Assembly (NCBI RefSeq): GCF_008801835.1
Contig: NZ_VZOW01000036.1
Coordinates: 1-57,074, forward strand
Source of the DNA: Cupriavidus pauculus
Lineage (GTDB): Bacteria > Pseudomonadota > Gammaproteobacteria > Burkholderiales > Burkholderiaceae
Reading direction: 5' to 3'
Length of the DNA: 57,074 nucleotides
Numbering within the stretch: position 1 is the first letter of the stretch; each line of letters opens with the position of its first letter. This document shows positions 15,808-24,694 of the stretch, piece after piece. The notes beneath the pieces are model-generated. The model was not told the origin of the DNA and did not search any database. It saw nothing but the letters and a program-made list of their open reading frames with translations. The position numbers and the translations under genes are program-made.

Positions 15808-16089
15808 ATGCAGCTTTGCAAACAAAATGGGAGTATCCAACACATGCGGATGGTGTTCCTGCTGGATCAGGAAGCAAGCCTGCTACTTCAGCGCTGCGTA
15901 CCTATTGGCAAGGATCACCTTGGCGAATTTGTCGCGATTGCCTCCATTCCGCAACCGTACAACAAAGAACTACTGCAGTTGATTCAGCGGGAGATGGTCC
16001 CAGTCTTTCGCCACCACTCGGCTGGTGACTGCATATATCCCTGGGATTGGTACGCGTGGCTGGAGGGGGCACTCTTTTGTCCATTTTGA
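15808..16089 (+). CDS. Hypothetical 93-aa protein
   Basis: Reads MQLCKQNGSIQHMRMVFLLD...; an internal ATG at 15844 (MRMVFLLDQEASLLLQRCVP) may be the true start, giving 81 residues. It contains two short beta/alpha segments and an aromatic end (GDCIYPWDWYAWLEGALFCP). No recognised domain. It lies downstream of the XRE-linked gene in the same direction, about 115 bases away. Residue usage looks protein-like, but support is modest. Confidence 0.4.
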   Translation: MQLCKQNGSIQHMRMVFLLDQEASLLLQRCVPIGKDHLGEFVAIASIPQPYNKELLQLIQREMVPVFRHHSAGDCIYPWDWYAWLEGALFCPF

Positions 16090-16115
16090 ACGCGAGAGAA
16101 TCTACCACTGCTGAT

Positions 16116-16307
16116 ATGGCTAACACTAGCAAGCCGAGTAAAAAGCTGCGGGCAGAGGTTGTTGCCATGCAAAAGCGAAGTGTTCAGGTTTTGCTGACCC
16201 GCTTCGAGAGTTCGGGCAACGTCAAGTCGCACAAGCCTGTACGCAGTGCCTACACGGGAAAACTCCGTGTATCACTGACGGAGTTCTACGCGACCGTTGA
16301 ACCTTGA
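16116..16307 (+). CDS. Hypothetical 63-aa basic protein
   Basis: From the ATG at 16116: MANTSKPSKKLRAEVVAMQK, then RSVQVLLTRFESSGNVKSHK and a short C-terminus ending EFYATVEP. Lys/Arg/Ser-rich start, no membrane segment. It is close behind the 93-aa gene. It could be a small DNA- or RNA-binding protein, but nothing diagnostic is visible. Confidence 0.35.
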   Translation: MANTSKPSKKLRAEVVAMQKRSVQVLLTRFESSGNVKSHKPVRSAYTGKLRVSLTEFYATVEP

Positions 16308-16597
16308 CCACTGCAGCCAGCATATGGCAAAAGATCCGTGACGTGCGCCCGTCACAGCTCAAGCGCTGGAGCGTCGAAACCGCCACAACTCATTGCGATC
16401 GCAATTCGCCGGCAGCGACGACGATAGGAATTTAAAGCGGCGAGTGACCGACACGCCCAACACCGTTCCCAACATCATCGGATCGTGATGAGGCCAGGCA
16501 AACATCGCAACCTGTGCCAAAAATGAAAGATAATTTTTTTGGCGCTCTTGCCACTATCGCTGGCATATCGGGCCGCGAGCAAAATTGCAGAAAGTCG

Positions 16598-16714
16598 GTA
16601 CGGACGGCCTGCCACAAGGCTTTCCGGGCAATGGGGAGCCGGGCGTACCAACTTTAGTCTCACCGCGTACCAACTCTAATCTCGCGTACCAAACGGCTCC
16701 AGAGCCGTCCGTAC
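16598..16714. repeat. 117-bp segment bounded by an 11-bp perfect inverted repeat, with internal tandem repeats
   Basis: GTACGGACGGC (16598-16608) and GCCGTCCGTAC (16704-16714) are exact reverse complements. Between them the word gcgtaccaact(t/c)ta(g/a)tct occurs twice (from 16643 and 16665) with a third partial gcgtaccaa at 16684. The segment ends 4 bases before the flgL stop codon. It could be a tiny non-autonomous element or part of the island junction. Confidence 0.55.
16692..16708 (-). terminator. Short hairpin after flgL
   Basis: ACGGCTC and GAGCCGT (around 16693-16708) pair with a 2-base loop, about 10 bases after the flgL stop, followed on the minus strand by TTTGG. Too weak to be confident of intrinsic termination. 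Confidence 0.3.
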
Positions 16715-16717
16715 TGC

Positions 16718-17959
16718 TTAACGCAAATACTGGAACAGATTCATCCCCTGCACTTGCATGAACGATTGCTGCGCGCCCTGCAGCGCGGTCTGGCGCTGGT
16801 AGTACTCGGTGATGGCCGAGGCGTAGTCCAGGTCTTGCAGGCCGGACAGTGTCTGCGCGTTGGTCAGGTCACGGTTGGAGCCGATCGTGTCGAGCGCGTC
16901 GATTTCGTCCATGCGCGAGCCTACCGACGAGCGCACGGTCAGCACGTTGTCCAGCGAATTGCTGAACTGGCGGATGCCGGTGGCGATGACGTTCTGCAGG
17001 TTAGCCGTGACGGTGTCCTGCGACGCGCCGGTATTGATCGGCTGCTTGAGGGCGTCGATGATGCCTTTCAGGTTGGCAAACATGTCCGCGCCCGCCTGTT
17101 GCGCGGGATCGGCCGAGAACGAATCGCCGTCGGCCGGCGTGCCCTTGATCGAGAACGATACGCCGCCAATGTTGATGGCCGCGCCATCGGTGTAGTTGGT
17201 GGGCGTGCCGATTGCCGCGCCGCCGTTGGACATGTCAGCCACGACGTATTGCTTCGCGCCCGTCGTGACGTCGGTCTGGAACGTCACGCGCAGCGAATGC
17301 CCGTACAGTGCGTTGGTCGGATCGGTGACCGAGACGGTGCCGAAGGTGCCCGTGCCCTGGTTGTTGGCGTTGCCCTTGACCACATAGCCCGAATTGTTGG
17401 TCACGGACTGGAACACTTCCGCGCCGGTATTGCCGGCGGCCATCTGGCGCGCCACATCGACCTGCAGCAGTTGATGGCCGGTGTCGCCCTGATAGGTCAG
17501 GTTGCCCGCGGCATCGGTCACGAACGGCGCCGAGCCGGTCTTCAGTCCGCCGAACAGGTAGTTGCCGTTGCCGTCGTCGGCATTGGCCAGTCCCAGCAAC
17601 TGGTCGTACTGGCCTTGCAGCGCGGTGGCCAGCGAAGCACGGTCGTTGTCGCTCAGCGTGCCGTTGCCGGCGTTCACCAGCAGCGTCTGGATGTTCTGCA
17701 CCGTGGTAGTCACCGTCGACAGCGTGTTCTCGGTGATCCCCAGCGACGCGGTGGCCTGCTTGCGCGATGCGGTGTACTGGCCGTTCACCGCGCTGGCCTG
17801 GGAAACGGCGAGCGCGCGCGTGGCCGCGACGGGATCGTCCGACGGCGTCAGCACGCGGCGGCCCGTGCCCAGCTGCTGCTGCACGTGCAGCAGGCTGGCC
17901 TGCTGGTTGTTCATCGAGGCAAGGCCCTGGTGATACAGGGTGGAGGTGGCGACGCGCAT
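16718..17959 (-). CDS. flgL: Flagellar hook-filament junction protein FlgL (HAP3)
   Basis: A 413-residue protein. The N-terminus MRVATSTLYHQGLASMNNQQ and the C-terminus ending QGMNLFQYLR carry the D0/D1 coiled-coil heptads shared with flagellin; the central part (residues 130-330) is the variable beta-rich domain. FlgL sits between FlgK and the filament and is exported by the flagellar type III system, hence no cleavable signal. It is the last gene of the flgB-L run, 46 bases after flgK, and probably shares the sigma-28 promoter upstream of flgK. Its stop abuts the repeat-rich island boundary. Confidence 0.95.
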   Translation of the reverse strand: MRVATSTLYHQGLASMNNQQASLLHVQQQLGTGRRVLTPSDDPVAATRALAVSQASAVNGQYTASRKQATASLGITENTLSTVTTTVQNIQTLLVNAGNGTLSDNDRASLATALQGQYDQLLGLANADDGNGNYLFGGLKTGSAPFVTDAAGNLTYQGDTGHQLLQVDVARQMAAGNTGAEVFQSVTNNSGYVVKGNANNQGTGTFGTVSVTDPTNALYGHSLRVTFQTDVTTGAKQYVVADMSNGGAAIGTPTNYTDGAAINIGGVSFSIKGTPADGDSFSADPAQQAGADMFANLKGIIDALKQPINTGASQDTVTANLQNVIATGIRQFSNSLDNVLTVRSSVGSRMDEIDALDTIGSNRDLTNAQTLSGLQDLDYASAITEYYQRQTALQGAQQSFMQVQGMNLFQYLR

Positions 17960-18005
17960 GGCGTGATTCCTTCTTGTCCGGTGTGGTTGTCTGGGATTGC
18001 CGCGA

Positions 18006-19925
18006 TCAGCCGATGCTGATGAGCGTGTCGAAGATCGAGCTGGCCGTCTGGATGACCTTGGCGTTGGCCTGGTACAGCTGCTGGAATTTCAGCAAGTTGA
18101 CGGTTTCCTCGTCCATGTTCACACCGGACACCGATTGCTGCGCCGTGTAGATCTGGTTCGTGATGCTGTCCTGCGACGTCGACGCGATGCTGATCGACTT
18201 GGCTTTGCTGCCGACATCGTTCACCAGCTGCGCGTACGCATCGTTGAAGCTCGACGTGCCGTTGATGGTCTTGGCGGTCTGCAGCTTGGCCAGCGCCAGC
18301 GCATTGCCGTTGTCGGCCACCGAACCGGTATTGTTGGCCAGCGTGAACGTGTCGCCATTCTTCGGCGTGCCGGTGAAGCTGAACGTCATGCCGTTGATCG
18401 TGTAGTCGACCCCATTGGCCGTGGCGGTCGCCGTGGGCTGGGTGGCCAGCGGCGTGCCGGTGGCGTCGGAGAACACGTAGGTCGAGGTGGTGGAATCGTA
18501 CTTGGCCGTCAGATTGCCGGCCAGCAGCGAGAAGCCGGGCGCCACGTTGGTGAGCTTGGCCGCGCCCGTGCCGCTGTTCTGCGTGCTGGCATCCACGCGC
18601 GCCGGCGATGCGGCGGCGATCTTGGCCGGGTCGGTGATCAACGAGCCGAAACCCGCCGCGGCGTTGCGGGTGGGCTGGATATCGAACGATTCGTTCGGAT
18701 TCAGCGCCTTGTCGACGCTGACCGAAAAGCCGTCGGCCGCCATCACCAGCGGCACCGGCGCGGTCGCGCCGGCCTGGGTGGCCACGACCGTGTTGTCGGA
18801 CTTGCGCGTCAGCGTGTAGTTGGTGCCGTCGAACTTGAGCGTGTAGTCGCTGGTGGTCAGGTTGCCGGCCGCGGTGATCGTCGCCGTGGCCACGGCGCCC
18901 GACGTATTCTTGCTGTTGGCATAGACGGTGGCCTTGCCCAGCGAGAACACATCCGTGCCGATGGCGCCGTTCAGGTCGATGCCGAGCTTGTGCTGGTCGT
19001 TGAAGCTCTCGCCGATGGCCAGCGACAGGCGACCGATCGCGTTCTGCGCGCTATCGAGCGTTTCGCTGCGGAAACGCAGCATGCCGCCGATCGATCCGCC
19101 CGTCACGGCACCCGGCTCCGATTCCACCACATTGCCGTTGGGCAGCGTGTAGGCGATCGTGGTGCGACTCGGATCCGACGACGACGGCACGGCCTTGACG
19201 TCGTACGAATCGCTGCCCATCACCAGCGGCTGGCCATTGCCAACGAACACGTTGTACGTGCCGCCATCCTGCACCACCACTTTCGCACCGACCAGTTCGG
19301 TCAGCTTGGACACCGCCTGGTCGCGCTGGTCCAGCAGGTCGTTCGGTGCCTGCCCGCCCGATGCCGCGGTCATGCGCGTGATTTCCTGGTTCAGCTTGGC
19401 GATCTGCTTGGTGTAGTCGTTCACCTGCGTGATCGACGACTGCAACTGCGTGTTGATGCCGTCCTGCAACTGCTTCAAGTAATCGCTCGATGACTGCACC
19501 TGGCCGGCCAGCGCCTGCGCGGCGGAGATCATGCCCTGGCGCGCGGCGGGGTCGGCCGGCGTGTCCGACACGGCCTGCACGGCGGCGAAGAACTTCTGCA
19601 TCAGCGGTGCCAGGCCGCCCTTTTGGTCAGCCAGCAGGTTGTCGATCTGCGCGATCTGGTCCGAGTACGTCGACAGTTCCGCGCTGCTCGACGTCGCGCC
19701 GCGCAGCTGTCCCGTCAGGAAGCTGTCATAGACGCGCTGCACGGTGATCGTGTTGGAGCCCTGGCCGTAGAACCCCGCGCTGGTGGCCAAACCGCCAGCC
19801 GACGCAATGATCGTGTTCTGGCGCGTATAGCCCGCGGTGGCGGCATTGCTGAAGTTATGGCCGACCGTGGTGAGCGCGTTCTGCGCCACGTTCAGGCCCG
19901 ACAGACCGATATTAAACAGAGACAT
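18006..19925 (-). CDS. flgK: Flagellar hook-filament junction protein FlgK (HAP1)
   Basis: A 639-residue protein from the ATG at 19925 (MSLFNIGLSGLNVAQNALTT); the longer ORF adds 13 unrelated residues. The N-terminal rod-type motif with SNAATAGYTRQN and the C-terminal DEETVNLLKFQQLYQANAKV are diagnostic. The middle holds long Thr/Asn-rich beta segments of the outer domains. It links the hook to FlgL and is exported by the flagellar type III apparatus. A 221-base gap to flgJ contains a candidate sigma-28 promoter, consistent with late-class expression of flgKL separate from flgB-J. Confidence 0.95.
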   Translation of the reverse strand: MSLFNIGLSGLNVAQNALTTVGHNFSNAATAGYTRQNTIIASAGGLATSAGFYGQGSNTITVQRVYDSFLTGQLRGATSSSAELSTYSDQIAQIDNLLADQKGGLAPLMQKFFAAVQAVSDTPADPAARQGMISAAQALAGQVQSSSDYLKQLQDGINTQLQSSITQVNDYTKQIAKLNQEITRMTAASGGQAPNDLLDQRDQAVSKLTELVGAKVVVQDGGTYNVFVGNGQPLVMGSDSYDVKAVPSSSDPSRTTIAYTLPNGNVVESEPGAVTGGSIGGMLRFRSETLDSAQNAIGRLSLAIGESFNDQHKLGIDLNGAIGTDVFSLGKATVYANSKNTSGAVATATITAAGNLTTSDYTLKFDGTNYTLTRKSDNTVVATQAGATAPVPLVMAADGFSVSVDKALNPNESFDIQPTRNAAAGFGSLITDPAKIAAASPARVDASTQNSGTGAAKLTNVAPGFSLLAGNLTAKYDSTTSTYVFSDATGTPLATQPTATATANGVDYTINGMTFSFTGTPKNGDTFTLANNTGSVADNGNALALAKLQTAKTINGTSSFNDAYAQLVNDVGSKAKSISIASTSQDSITNQIYTAQQSVSGVNMDEETVNLLKFQQLYQANAKVIQTASSIFDTLISIG

Positions 19926-19990
19926 GTTTGTCTGACTCCGGATCGAATGGCAAGCCAGCGGCACACGGCCGACGGCGGTGGATGTGTTGG

Positions 19991-20018
19991 ATAACGGCCG
20001 GAACGTGGCGCGACTTTA
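19991..20018 (-). promoter_or_regulatory. Candidate sigma-28 (FliA) promoter of flgKL
   Basis: On the minus strand TAAAGTCG (20018-20011) is followed after 12 bases by GCCGTTAT (19998-19991), against the FliA consensus TAAAGTTT, 11 bases, GCCGATAA. Spacing is one base long and there are several mismatches. The position, 66 bases before the flgK start in the only large gap of the operon, supports it. Confidence 0.5.
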
Positions 20019-20146
20019 GCGCCGCAATCCCTGCAAATTCACCGGGCTTGTAAGCGAACACTCTCGCGCCAGGCCGCAGCACAAACGCAAACAGCGTGGC
20101 CGTTGAGGGCCACGCCTGGGTCGATCCGGAGCGCGCTCGCGCCGCG

Positions 20147-21169
20147 TCAGGTCGACACTTTTTTCATGATCCGCACCAGCTTCTCGCCATATGCGGGATC
20201 GGTCGCGTATCCGGCGCGCTGCAGGCCGTGGGCGGCTTCCTCCGCGTTCGATGCCGTCACCACGTTGGCGTAGCGCGGGTTGTTGCTGATCAGGCGCGCG
20301 TAGTCGTTGCACGCCTCTTCGTACGATCCATAGGCGCGGAACTTCGCGCGCACCTTTTGCGGCTGGCCGTCGACGTACTCGGTGGTCAGGATCTCGGTGG
20401 TCGGGCCCTTCCAGTTGGCGCCGGCCTTGATGCCGAACACGTTGAAGGTGGTCGAGCCATCGGGATTGCGGATTTCGCGGCGACCCCAGCCCGATTCCAG
20501 CGCGGCCTGGCCGACGATCAGCTTGGCCGGCACGCCGGAGGCGCGCGACGCCGCCATCGCCGGTTCGGCCATGCGGTTGACGAAATTGCTGATGTGCTCG
20601 GGCGAATCGTCGGGCAACTGGCCCAGTTGCGACTGCCCGGCGCCCTGCCAGTCGGCCTGGTTCTGATACTGGCGCACGCCGGCCGTGGGGTTCCACGCGC
20701 TGCCCGGCAACGTCGTGCCGATCGGCGGCGGACCGTCGGCGTCGGTGGCGCCGCGGCTGTCCAGCAGTTGCGCCATCTGCGCGTCGCGCACGCTGGCGCC
20801 GGTGATGCCTCCCGCGGCGGCCGTACCCTGCGGCAATGGCGTGCCCGTGGCGCGCGCGAGCTGGCGGATCATCACGTCGGCGAGGCCAATGCCGCGCGAC
20901 GAAAGCTGCTGCGACAGCTGCTGGTCCATCATCGACATGTAGAGCTTGGTCTGCTCGTTGTCGAACAGGCCGTCGGACGGCGTGGCGTCGCGCATGCTCT
21001 TGAGCACCATCTGCGTGAAGACCGCCTCGAACTGCTTGGCGGCGGCCTGCAACGTAGTGTTGTTGTTGCCGGCGCGCGCCTGGCCCTTCAGCGCCTCGAA
21101 ACCCTGCGTATCCAGCGCAAAGCGCTGCGATACGTCGGCCTGCGCGCTGACAGTCGTACCGGCCGTCAT
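20147..21169 (-). CDS. flgJ: Flagellar rod assembly protein / peptidoglycan hydrolase FlgJ
   Basis: A 340-residue protein from the ATG at 21169 (MTAGTTVSAQADVSQRF), which overlaps the flgI stop by one base. Residues about 20-110 are the rod-capping domain (QFEAVFTQMVLKSMRDATPS). Residues 180-340 are a GH73-type glucosaminidase with the catalytic Glu in AALESGWGRREI and a C-terminal YARLISNNPRYANV repeat-like motif. FlgJ opens the peptidoglycan for the rod in the periplasm. The two-domain fusion is the usual beta/gammaproteobacterial form. Confidence 0.93.
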   Translation of the reverse strand: MTAGTTVSAQADVSQRFALDTQGFEALKGQARAGNNNTTLQAAAKQFEAVFTQMVLKSMRDATPSDGLFDNEQTKLYMSMMDQQLSQQLSSRGIGLADVMIRQLARATGTPLPQGTAAAGGITGASVRDAQMAQLLDSRGATDADGPPPIGTTLPGSAWNPTAGVRQYQNQADWQGAGQSQLGQLPDDSPEHISNFVNRMAEPAMAASRASGVPAKLIVGQAALESGWGRREIRNPDGSTTFNVFGIKAGANWKGPTTEILTTEYVDGQPQKVRAKFRAYGSYEEACNDYARLISNNPRYANVVTASNAEEAAHGLQRAGYATDPAYGEKLVRIMKKVST

Positions 21170-22365
21170 CAGATGATCTCCAGTTCGGCGCGCAGCGCAC
21201 CGGCGGCGCGCATCGCCTCCAGAATGGTCTGCAGGTCGGCCGGCGTGGCACCCAGTGCGTTCAGGCCCTTGACCACCGCGGCCAGCGATGCGCCCGCCTT
21301 GACGATCTGCAGCGATCCGCCATCGCGCTTGAGGTCGATCTGCGACACCGGTGCCACCACGGTCTGCCCCTGGCTGAACGGCGCGGGCTGGCTGATCACC
21401 GGCTGCGTATTGATGACCACCGACAGGTTGCCATGCGCAATCGCGCAATCCTCCACGGTCACGGCCTGGTTCATCACGATCGATCCGGTGCGCGCATTCA
21501 GGATGACCTTGGCGGCGGCCTTGGCGCGCGTGACGTCGATATTCTCGATGCGCGCGATGAAACCGACGCGGGCCTGCGGCGCCTGCGGCGTGCGCACCTG
21601 CACCACGCGCCCGTCCATCGCCGCGGCAGTGCCGGGGCCCAGGTTGCGGTTGATCGCTTCAACGACGCGCTCGGCGGTGCCGAAATCCGTGTCCTTCAGT
21701 TCCAGGTTCATGTAGCCGCCGTCGGGCTGGAAGGCCGCCACGGCGCGCTCGACGATCGCGCCATTGGCAATGCGCCCGACCGCAAGCTGGTTGATCTGTA
21801 CCTTGCTGCCGTTGGCCGACGCGCCCGCACCGCCCACCAGCATGTTGCCCTGCGCGATCGCGTAGACCTGCCCGTCGGCGCCCTTGAGCGGCGTCATCAG
21901 CAACGTGCCGCCGCGCAGGCTCTTGGCATTGCCCATCGACGACACCACCACGTCGATCTGGCTGCCCGGCTGCGCGTAGGGCGGCAGCGTGGCGGTGACC
22001 ATCACGGCCGCCACGTTCTTGAGCTGCATGTTCTTGCCGGCCGGCAGCGTCACGCCCAGTTGCGAGAGCATGTTGCTCAAGCTCTGCGTGGTGAACGGCG
22101 TCTGCATGGTCTGGTCGCCTGTGTTGTCCAGACCTACGACCAGGCCGTAACCGACCAGCGGGTTGTCGCGCATGCCCTGGAACGTCGCCAGGTTTTTCAG
22201 GCGCTCGGCGTGCGCCGCTCCGGCGCCAAGCGCCAGGCACAGCGCGGCCAGCATCGACAGCAGCGCACGGGCAAAAGAGACCGCGCGACCTGAGCGGGAA
22301 CGGGGGCCGGGCGGGGTGCCAATAAACGAGCCTGGCTTGTGGAAAGGCATCGGAGGCAGAAACAT
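21169..22365 (-). CDS. flgI: Flagellar P-ring protein FlgI
   Basis: A 398-residue protein if started at the ATG at 22365 (MFLPPMPFHKPGSFIGT), 7 bases after flgH. A Sec signal peptide FARALLSMLAALCLALGAGA (cleavage after AHA) lies further in, so a start at 22350 or later is possible; no strong ribosome site decides it. The mature protein shows the family hallmarks LKNLATFQGMRDNPLVGYGL, VGLDNTGDQTMQTPFT, SMGNAKSLRGGTLLMTPLKG and a C-terminal LNALGATPADLQTILEAMRA. It forms the periplasmic P ring around the rod. Confidence 0.93.
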   Translation of the reverse strand: MFLPPMPFHKPGSFIGTPPGPRSRSGRAVSFARALLSMLAALCLALGAGAAHAERLKNLATFQGMRDNPLVGYGLVVGLDNTGDQTMQTPFTTQSLSNMLSQLGVTLPAGKNMQLKNVAAVMVTATLPPYAQPGSQIDVVVSSMGNAKSLRGGTLLMTPLKGADGQVYAIAQGNMLVGGAGASANGSKVQINQLAVGRIANGAIVERAVAAFQPDGGYMNLELKDTDFGTAERVVEAINRNLGPGTAAAMDGRVVQVRTPQAPQARVGFIARIENIDVTRAKAAAKVILNARTGSIVMNQAVTVEDCAIAHGNLSVVINTQPVISQPAPFSQGQTVVAPVSQIDLKRDGGSLQIVKAGASLAAVVKGLNALGATPADLQTILEAMRAAGALRAELEII

Positions 22366-22372
22366 GGCGGGA

Positions 22373-23077
22373 TCAGAACGGTAAGACATTGAGGAAGAAG
22401 CGCTGCAGCCAGCCCATGTTCTGCGCTTCGTCGATATACCCCTTGGCGGTGTATTCGATGCGCGCGTCCGCCACCTGCGTGGACGGCACTGCGTTGTCGC
22501 CAGTGATCGTGCGCGGATTGACCACGCCCGAGAAGCGAATGAATTCCGCACCCTGGTTGATGGCCATCTGCTTTTCTCCGGACACCACCAGGTTGCCGTT
22601 GGGCAGCACCTCCAGCACCGTGACGGTGATGGTGCCGTTGAAGGTGTTGGCCGCCGTGGCGCCACCGCCGGCCTTCAGCGAATTGGCACCGTTCACGTCG
22701 GCATTCTGGCTGCTGCTGAACAGTCCGCCCAGCGCGCGCGGCACCGCGGTGAACGACAGCGTGGTGCTGCCGGTGCGGCTGGCGTTGGTGGCGGAATTCT
22801 TGCTCGCGTTGACGTTTTCGCTGATCACGATGGTCAGGATGTCGCCAACGTTGCGTGGCCGCCGATCCTCGAACAGCGGATTGCCCGCGTACGAGGATGC
22901 ATAGATGGAACCGGTGGCGGGGCCCATCGGGCGCGGTTCGGCGCGCGCCGTGGTGGGCAGTTGCACGAGCGGCTCCTTGGGCATCATCGCACAACCGCCC
23001 GTGGCCAACGCGGCCAGGCCGACGATGGCGTAGAGGACGAACGCACCGATGCGATACTGCGTGGCGGCCATGATCAT
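22373..23077 (-). CDS. flgH: Flagellar L-ring lipoprotein FlgH
   Basis: A 234-residue lipoprotein: an N-terminal hydrophobic stretch, then the lipobox ATGGC with the lipidated Cys at about residue 29. The conserved PLFEDRRPRNVGDILTIVIS, the GTITVTVLEVLPNGNLVVSG strand pair and the C-terminus GWLQRFFLNVLPF are typical. It forms the outer-membrane L ring with FlgI below. MIM at the start offers two ATGs 6 bases apart. Confidence 0.94.
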   Translation of the reverse strand: MIMAATQYRIGAFVLYAIVGLAALATGGCAMMPKEPLVQLPTTARAEPRPMGPATGSIYASSYAGNPLFEDRRPRNVGDILTIVISENVNASKNSATNASRTGSTTLSFTAVPRALGGLFSSSQNADVNGANSLKAGGGATAANTFNGTITVTVLEVLPNGNLVVSGEKQMAINQGAEFIRFSGVVNPRTITGDNAVPSTQVADARIEYTAKGYIDEAQNMGWLQRFFLNVLPF

Positions 23078-23085
23078 TCCCGTTC

Positions 23086-23871
23086 TTAACCCATCTGGGT
23101 CAGACGTTGCAGCATCTGGTCGGACGTCTGCACCGCCTTGCTGTTGATTTCGTAAGCGCGCTGGGTCTGGATCATGCTGACCAGTTCTTCCACCACGTTC
23201 ACGTTCGACGCTTCCACGTAGTTGTTCTGCAGCGTGCCCGCGCCGTTCAGGCCCGGCACCGTGGTGTTGGGCGCGCCCGAGGCGTCGGTCTGCACGTACA
23301 GGTTCTCGCCCAGGCTTTCCAGGCCGGCCGGGTTCGGGAACGTGGCCAGCTGGATCTGGCCGACCGTGGCGGCGTTGGTCGAGCCCGGCTGCATTACGGT
23401 CACCGTGCCGTCGCGCGCGATGTTCACCGACGTGTAGTTGGCCGGCAGCGTGATGGCCGGGTTGATCACGAAGCCGCTCGACGTCACGAGCTGGCCGTTC
23501 GGATCGACCTGGAACGAGCCGTCGCGCGTGTACGACGTGGTGCCGTCCGGCATCGTCACCTGGAAAAAGCCCTGGCCGATGATCGCCACGTCCTTGGCAT
23601 TGCCGGTTTGCTGCGGATTGCCTTGCGTGTGGATGCGTTCGGTCGCCACGGGGCGCACGCCGGTACCCAGCTGCATGCCCGACGGCAGCACGGTCTGGTC
23701 CGACGACAGCGCGCCGGGCTGGCGGATGGTCTGGTACATCAGTTCCTCGAACACCGCGCGGCTGCGCTTGAAGCCCGTGGTCGACACGTTGGCCAGGTTG
23801 TTCGAGATCACGTCCATCTGCGTCTGCTGCGCATCGAGGCCGGTCTTGGCAATCCAGAGAGAGCGGATCAT
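23086..23871 (-). CDS. flgG: Flagellar distal rod protein FlgG
   Basis: A 261-residue protein, the normal length. N-terminal MIRSLWIAKTGLDAQQTQMD with the rod signature SNNLANVSTTGFKRSRAVFE, and the C-terminal motif VNVVEELVSMIQTQRAYEIN then SKAVQTSDQMLQRLTQM. It forms the distal rod. It lies between flgF and flgH in the operon. Confidence 0.96.
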   Translation of the reverse strand: MIRSLWIAKTGLDAQQTQMDVISNNLANVSTTGFKRSRAVFEELMYQTIRQPGALSSDQTVLPSGMQLGTGVRPVATERIHTQGNPQQTGNAKDVAIIGQGFFQVTMPDGTTSYTRDGSFQVDPNGQLVTSSGFVINPAITLPANYTSVNIARDGTVTVMQPGSTNAATVGQIQLATFPNPAGLESLGENLYVQTDASGAPNTTVPGLNGAGTLQNNYVEASNVNVVEELVSMIQTQRAYEINSKAVQTSDQMLQRLTQMG

Positions 23872-23925
23872 GGTGTTCCTAGTTCGCTTGTTCGTAATGC
23901 GTGCGTGCCGTTGCCGCGCGCGTCG

Positions 23926-24669
23926 TCAGTTGTTCGATAGCAGCGCGTTGGCGCGCTGGTCGTTGGTGTCGGCGCCGGAGATCATCTTCATCTGCATCTC
24001 GAAGCGGCGCGCGTTGGCAATCATGTCGACCATGGCTTCCACCGGGTTGACGTTGCTGCCTTCGATTGCGCCGGAGATCACGCGCACATTGGGGTCCTGC
24101 TGCAGCGGATCCACGCCGGGACGCAGGCGGAAATAGCCGTCGTCGCCACGCGCCAGCCCTTCGGGCGGCGGCGTGACTACGCGCAGCTTGCCAACCTGCG
24201 CCAGGCCGTTAGCGGCCTCGCCCGGGCCGCGCGCCACGACGCTGCCATCCGAGCCGATCGACACCGTCGATCCGGGCGGCACGGCGATCGGACCGCCATC
24301 GCCCATCACCGGGCGACCGGCAGAAGTCTGCAGCTGGCCGTCGGCCGACACCTGCAGCGAACCCGCGCGGGTGTAGGCCTCCGAGCCGTCCGGCATCTGC
24401 ACCGCCAGCCAGCCGTTGCCCTGCAGGGCGACGTCGAGATCGCGCCCGGTGTAGGTCAGCGGGCCGGCCTTCATGTCGGCGCCCGGCGTCGACGCGAGCG
24501 TGAAGGCGCGCGTCTGCGTTTCCTGGCCCTGCACCGGCACGGCGCGATACAGGTTCACCTGCGCCTTGAATGCGGGCGTGGATGCGTTGGCCAGGTTGTT
24601 CGATACCGCGGCCTGTTGGTCGAGTATCTGCTTGGCGCCCGACAGGGCGGTGTAGATCATGCGGTCCAT
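23926..24669 (-). CDS. flgF: Flagellar proximal rod protein FlgF
   Basis: A 247-residue protein beginning MDRMIYTALSGAKQILDQQA with SNNLANASTPAFKAQVNLYR, then the beta-rich centre (LDVALQGNGWLAVQMPDGSE) and the C-terminal GSNVNPVEAMVDMIANARRF. It is the proximal rod component next to FlgG. Length and motifs match the family; no defect visible. Confidence 0.95.
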   Translation of the reverse strand: MDRMIYTALSGAKQILDQQAAVSNNLANASTPAFKAQVNLYRAVPVQGQETQTRAFTLASTPGADMKAGPLTYTGRDLDVALQGNGWLAVQMPDGSEAYTRAGSLQVSADGQLQTSAGRPVMGDGGPIAVPPGSTVSIGSDGSVVARGPGEAANGLAQVGKLRVVTPPPEGLARGDDGYFRLRPGVDPLQQDPNVRVISGAIEGSNVNPVEAMVDMIANARRFEMQMKMISGADTNDQRANALLSNN

Positions 24670-24694
24670 GGCGCTTTCAGTTCAGTGCCATCGA

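Larger units (their letters stand above)
16308..16717. other. Gene-free boundary between the island and the flagellar locus
   Basis: About 410 bases without a supported gene. It includes an AT-rich patch near 16520-16545 and the inverted and tandem repeats listed separately. A minus-strand ORF at 16432-16617 (GTG start) is not convincing. Confidence 0.5.

Noticed and set aside
16754..19493. Long plus-strand ORFs (421 and 498 codons) opposite flgL and flgK
   Set aside because: Antisense shadows of conserved flagellar genes, with Arg/Gly/Val-rich low-information translations.
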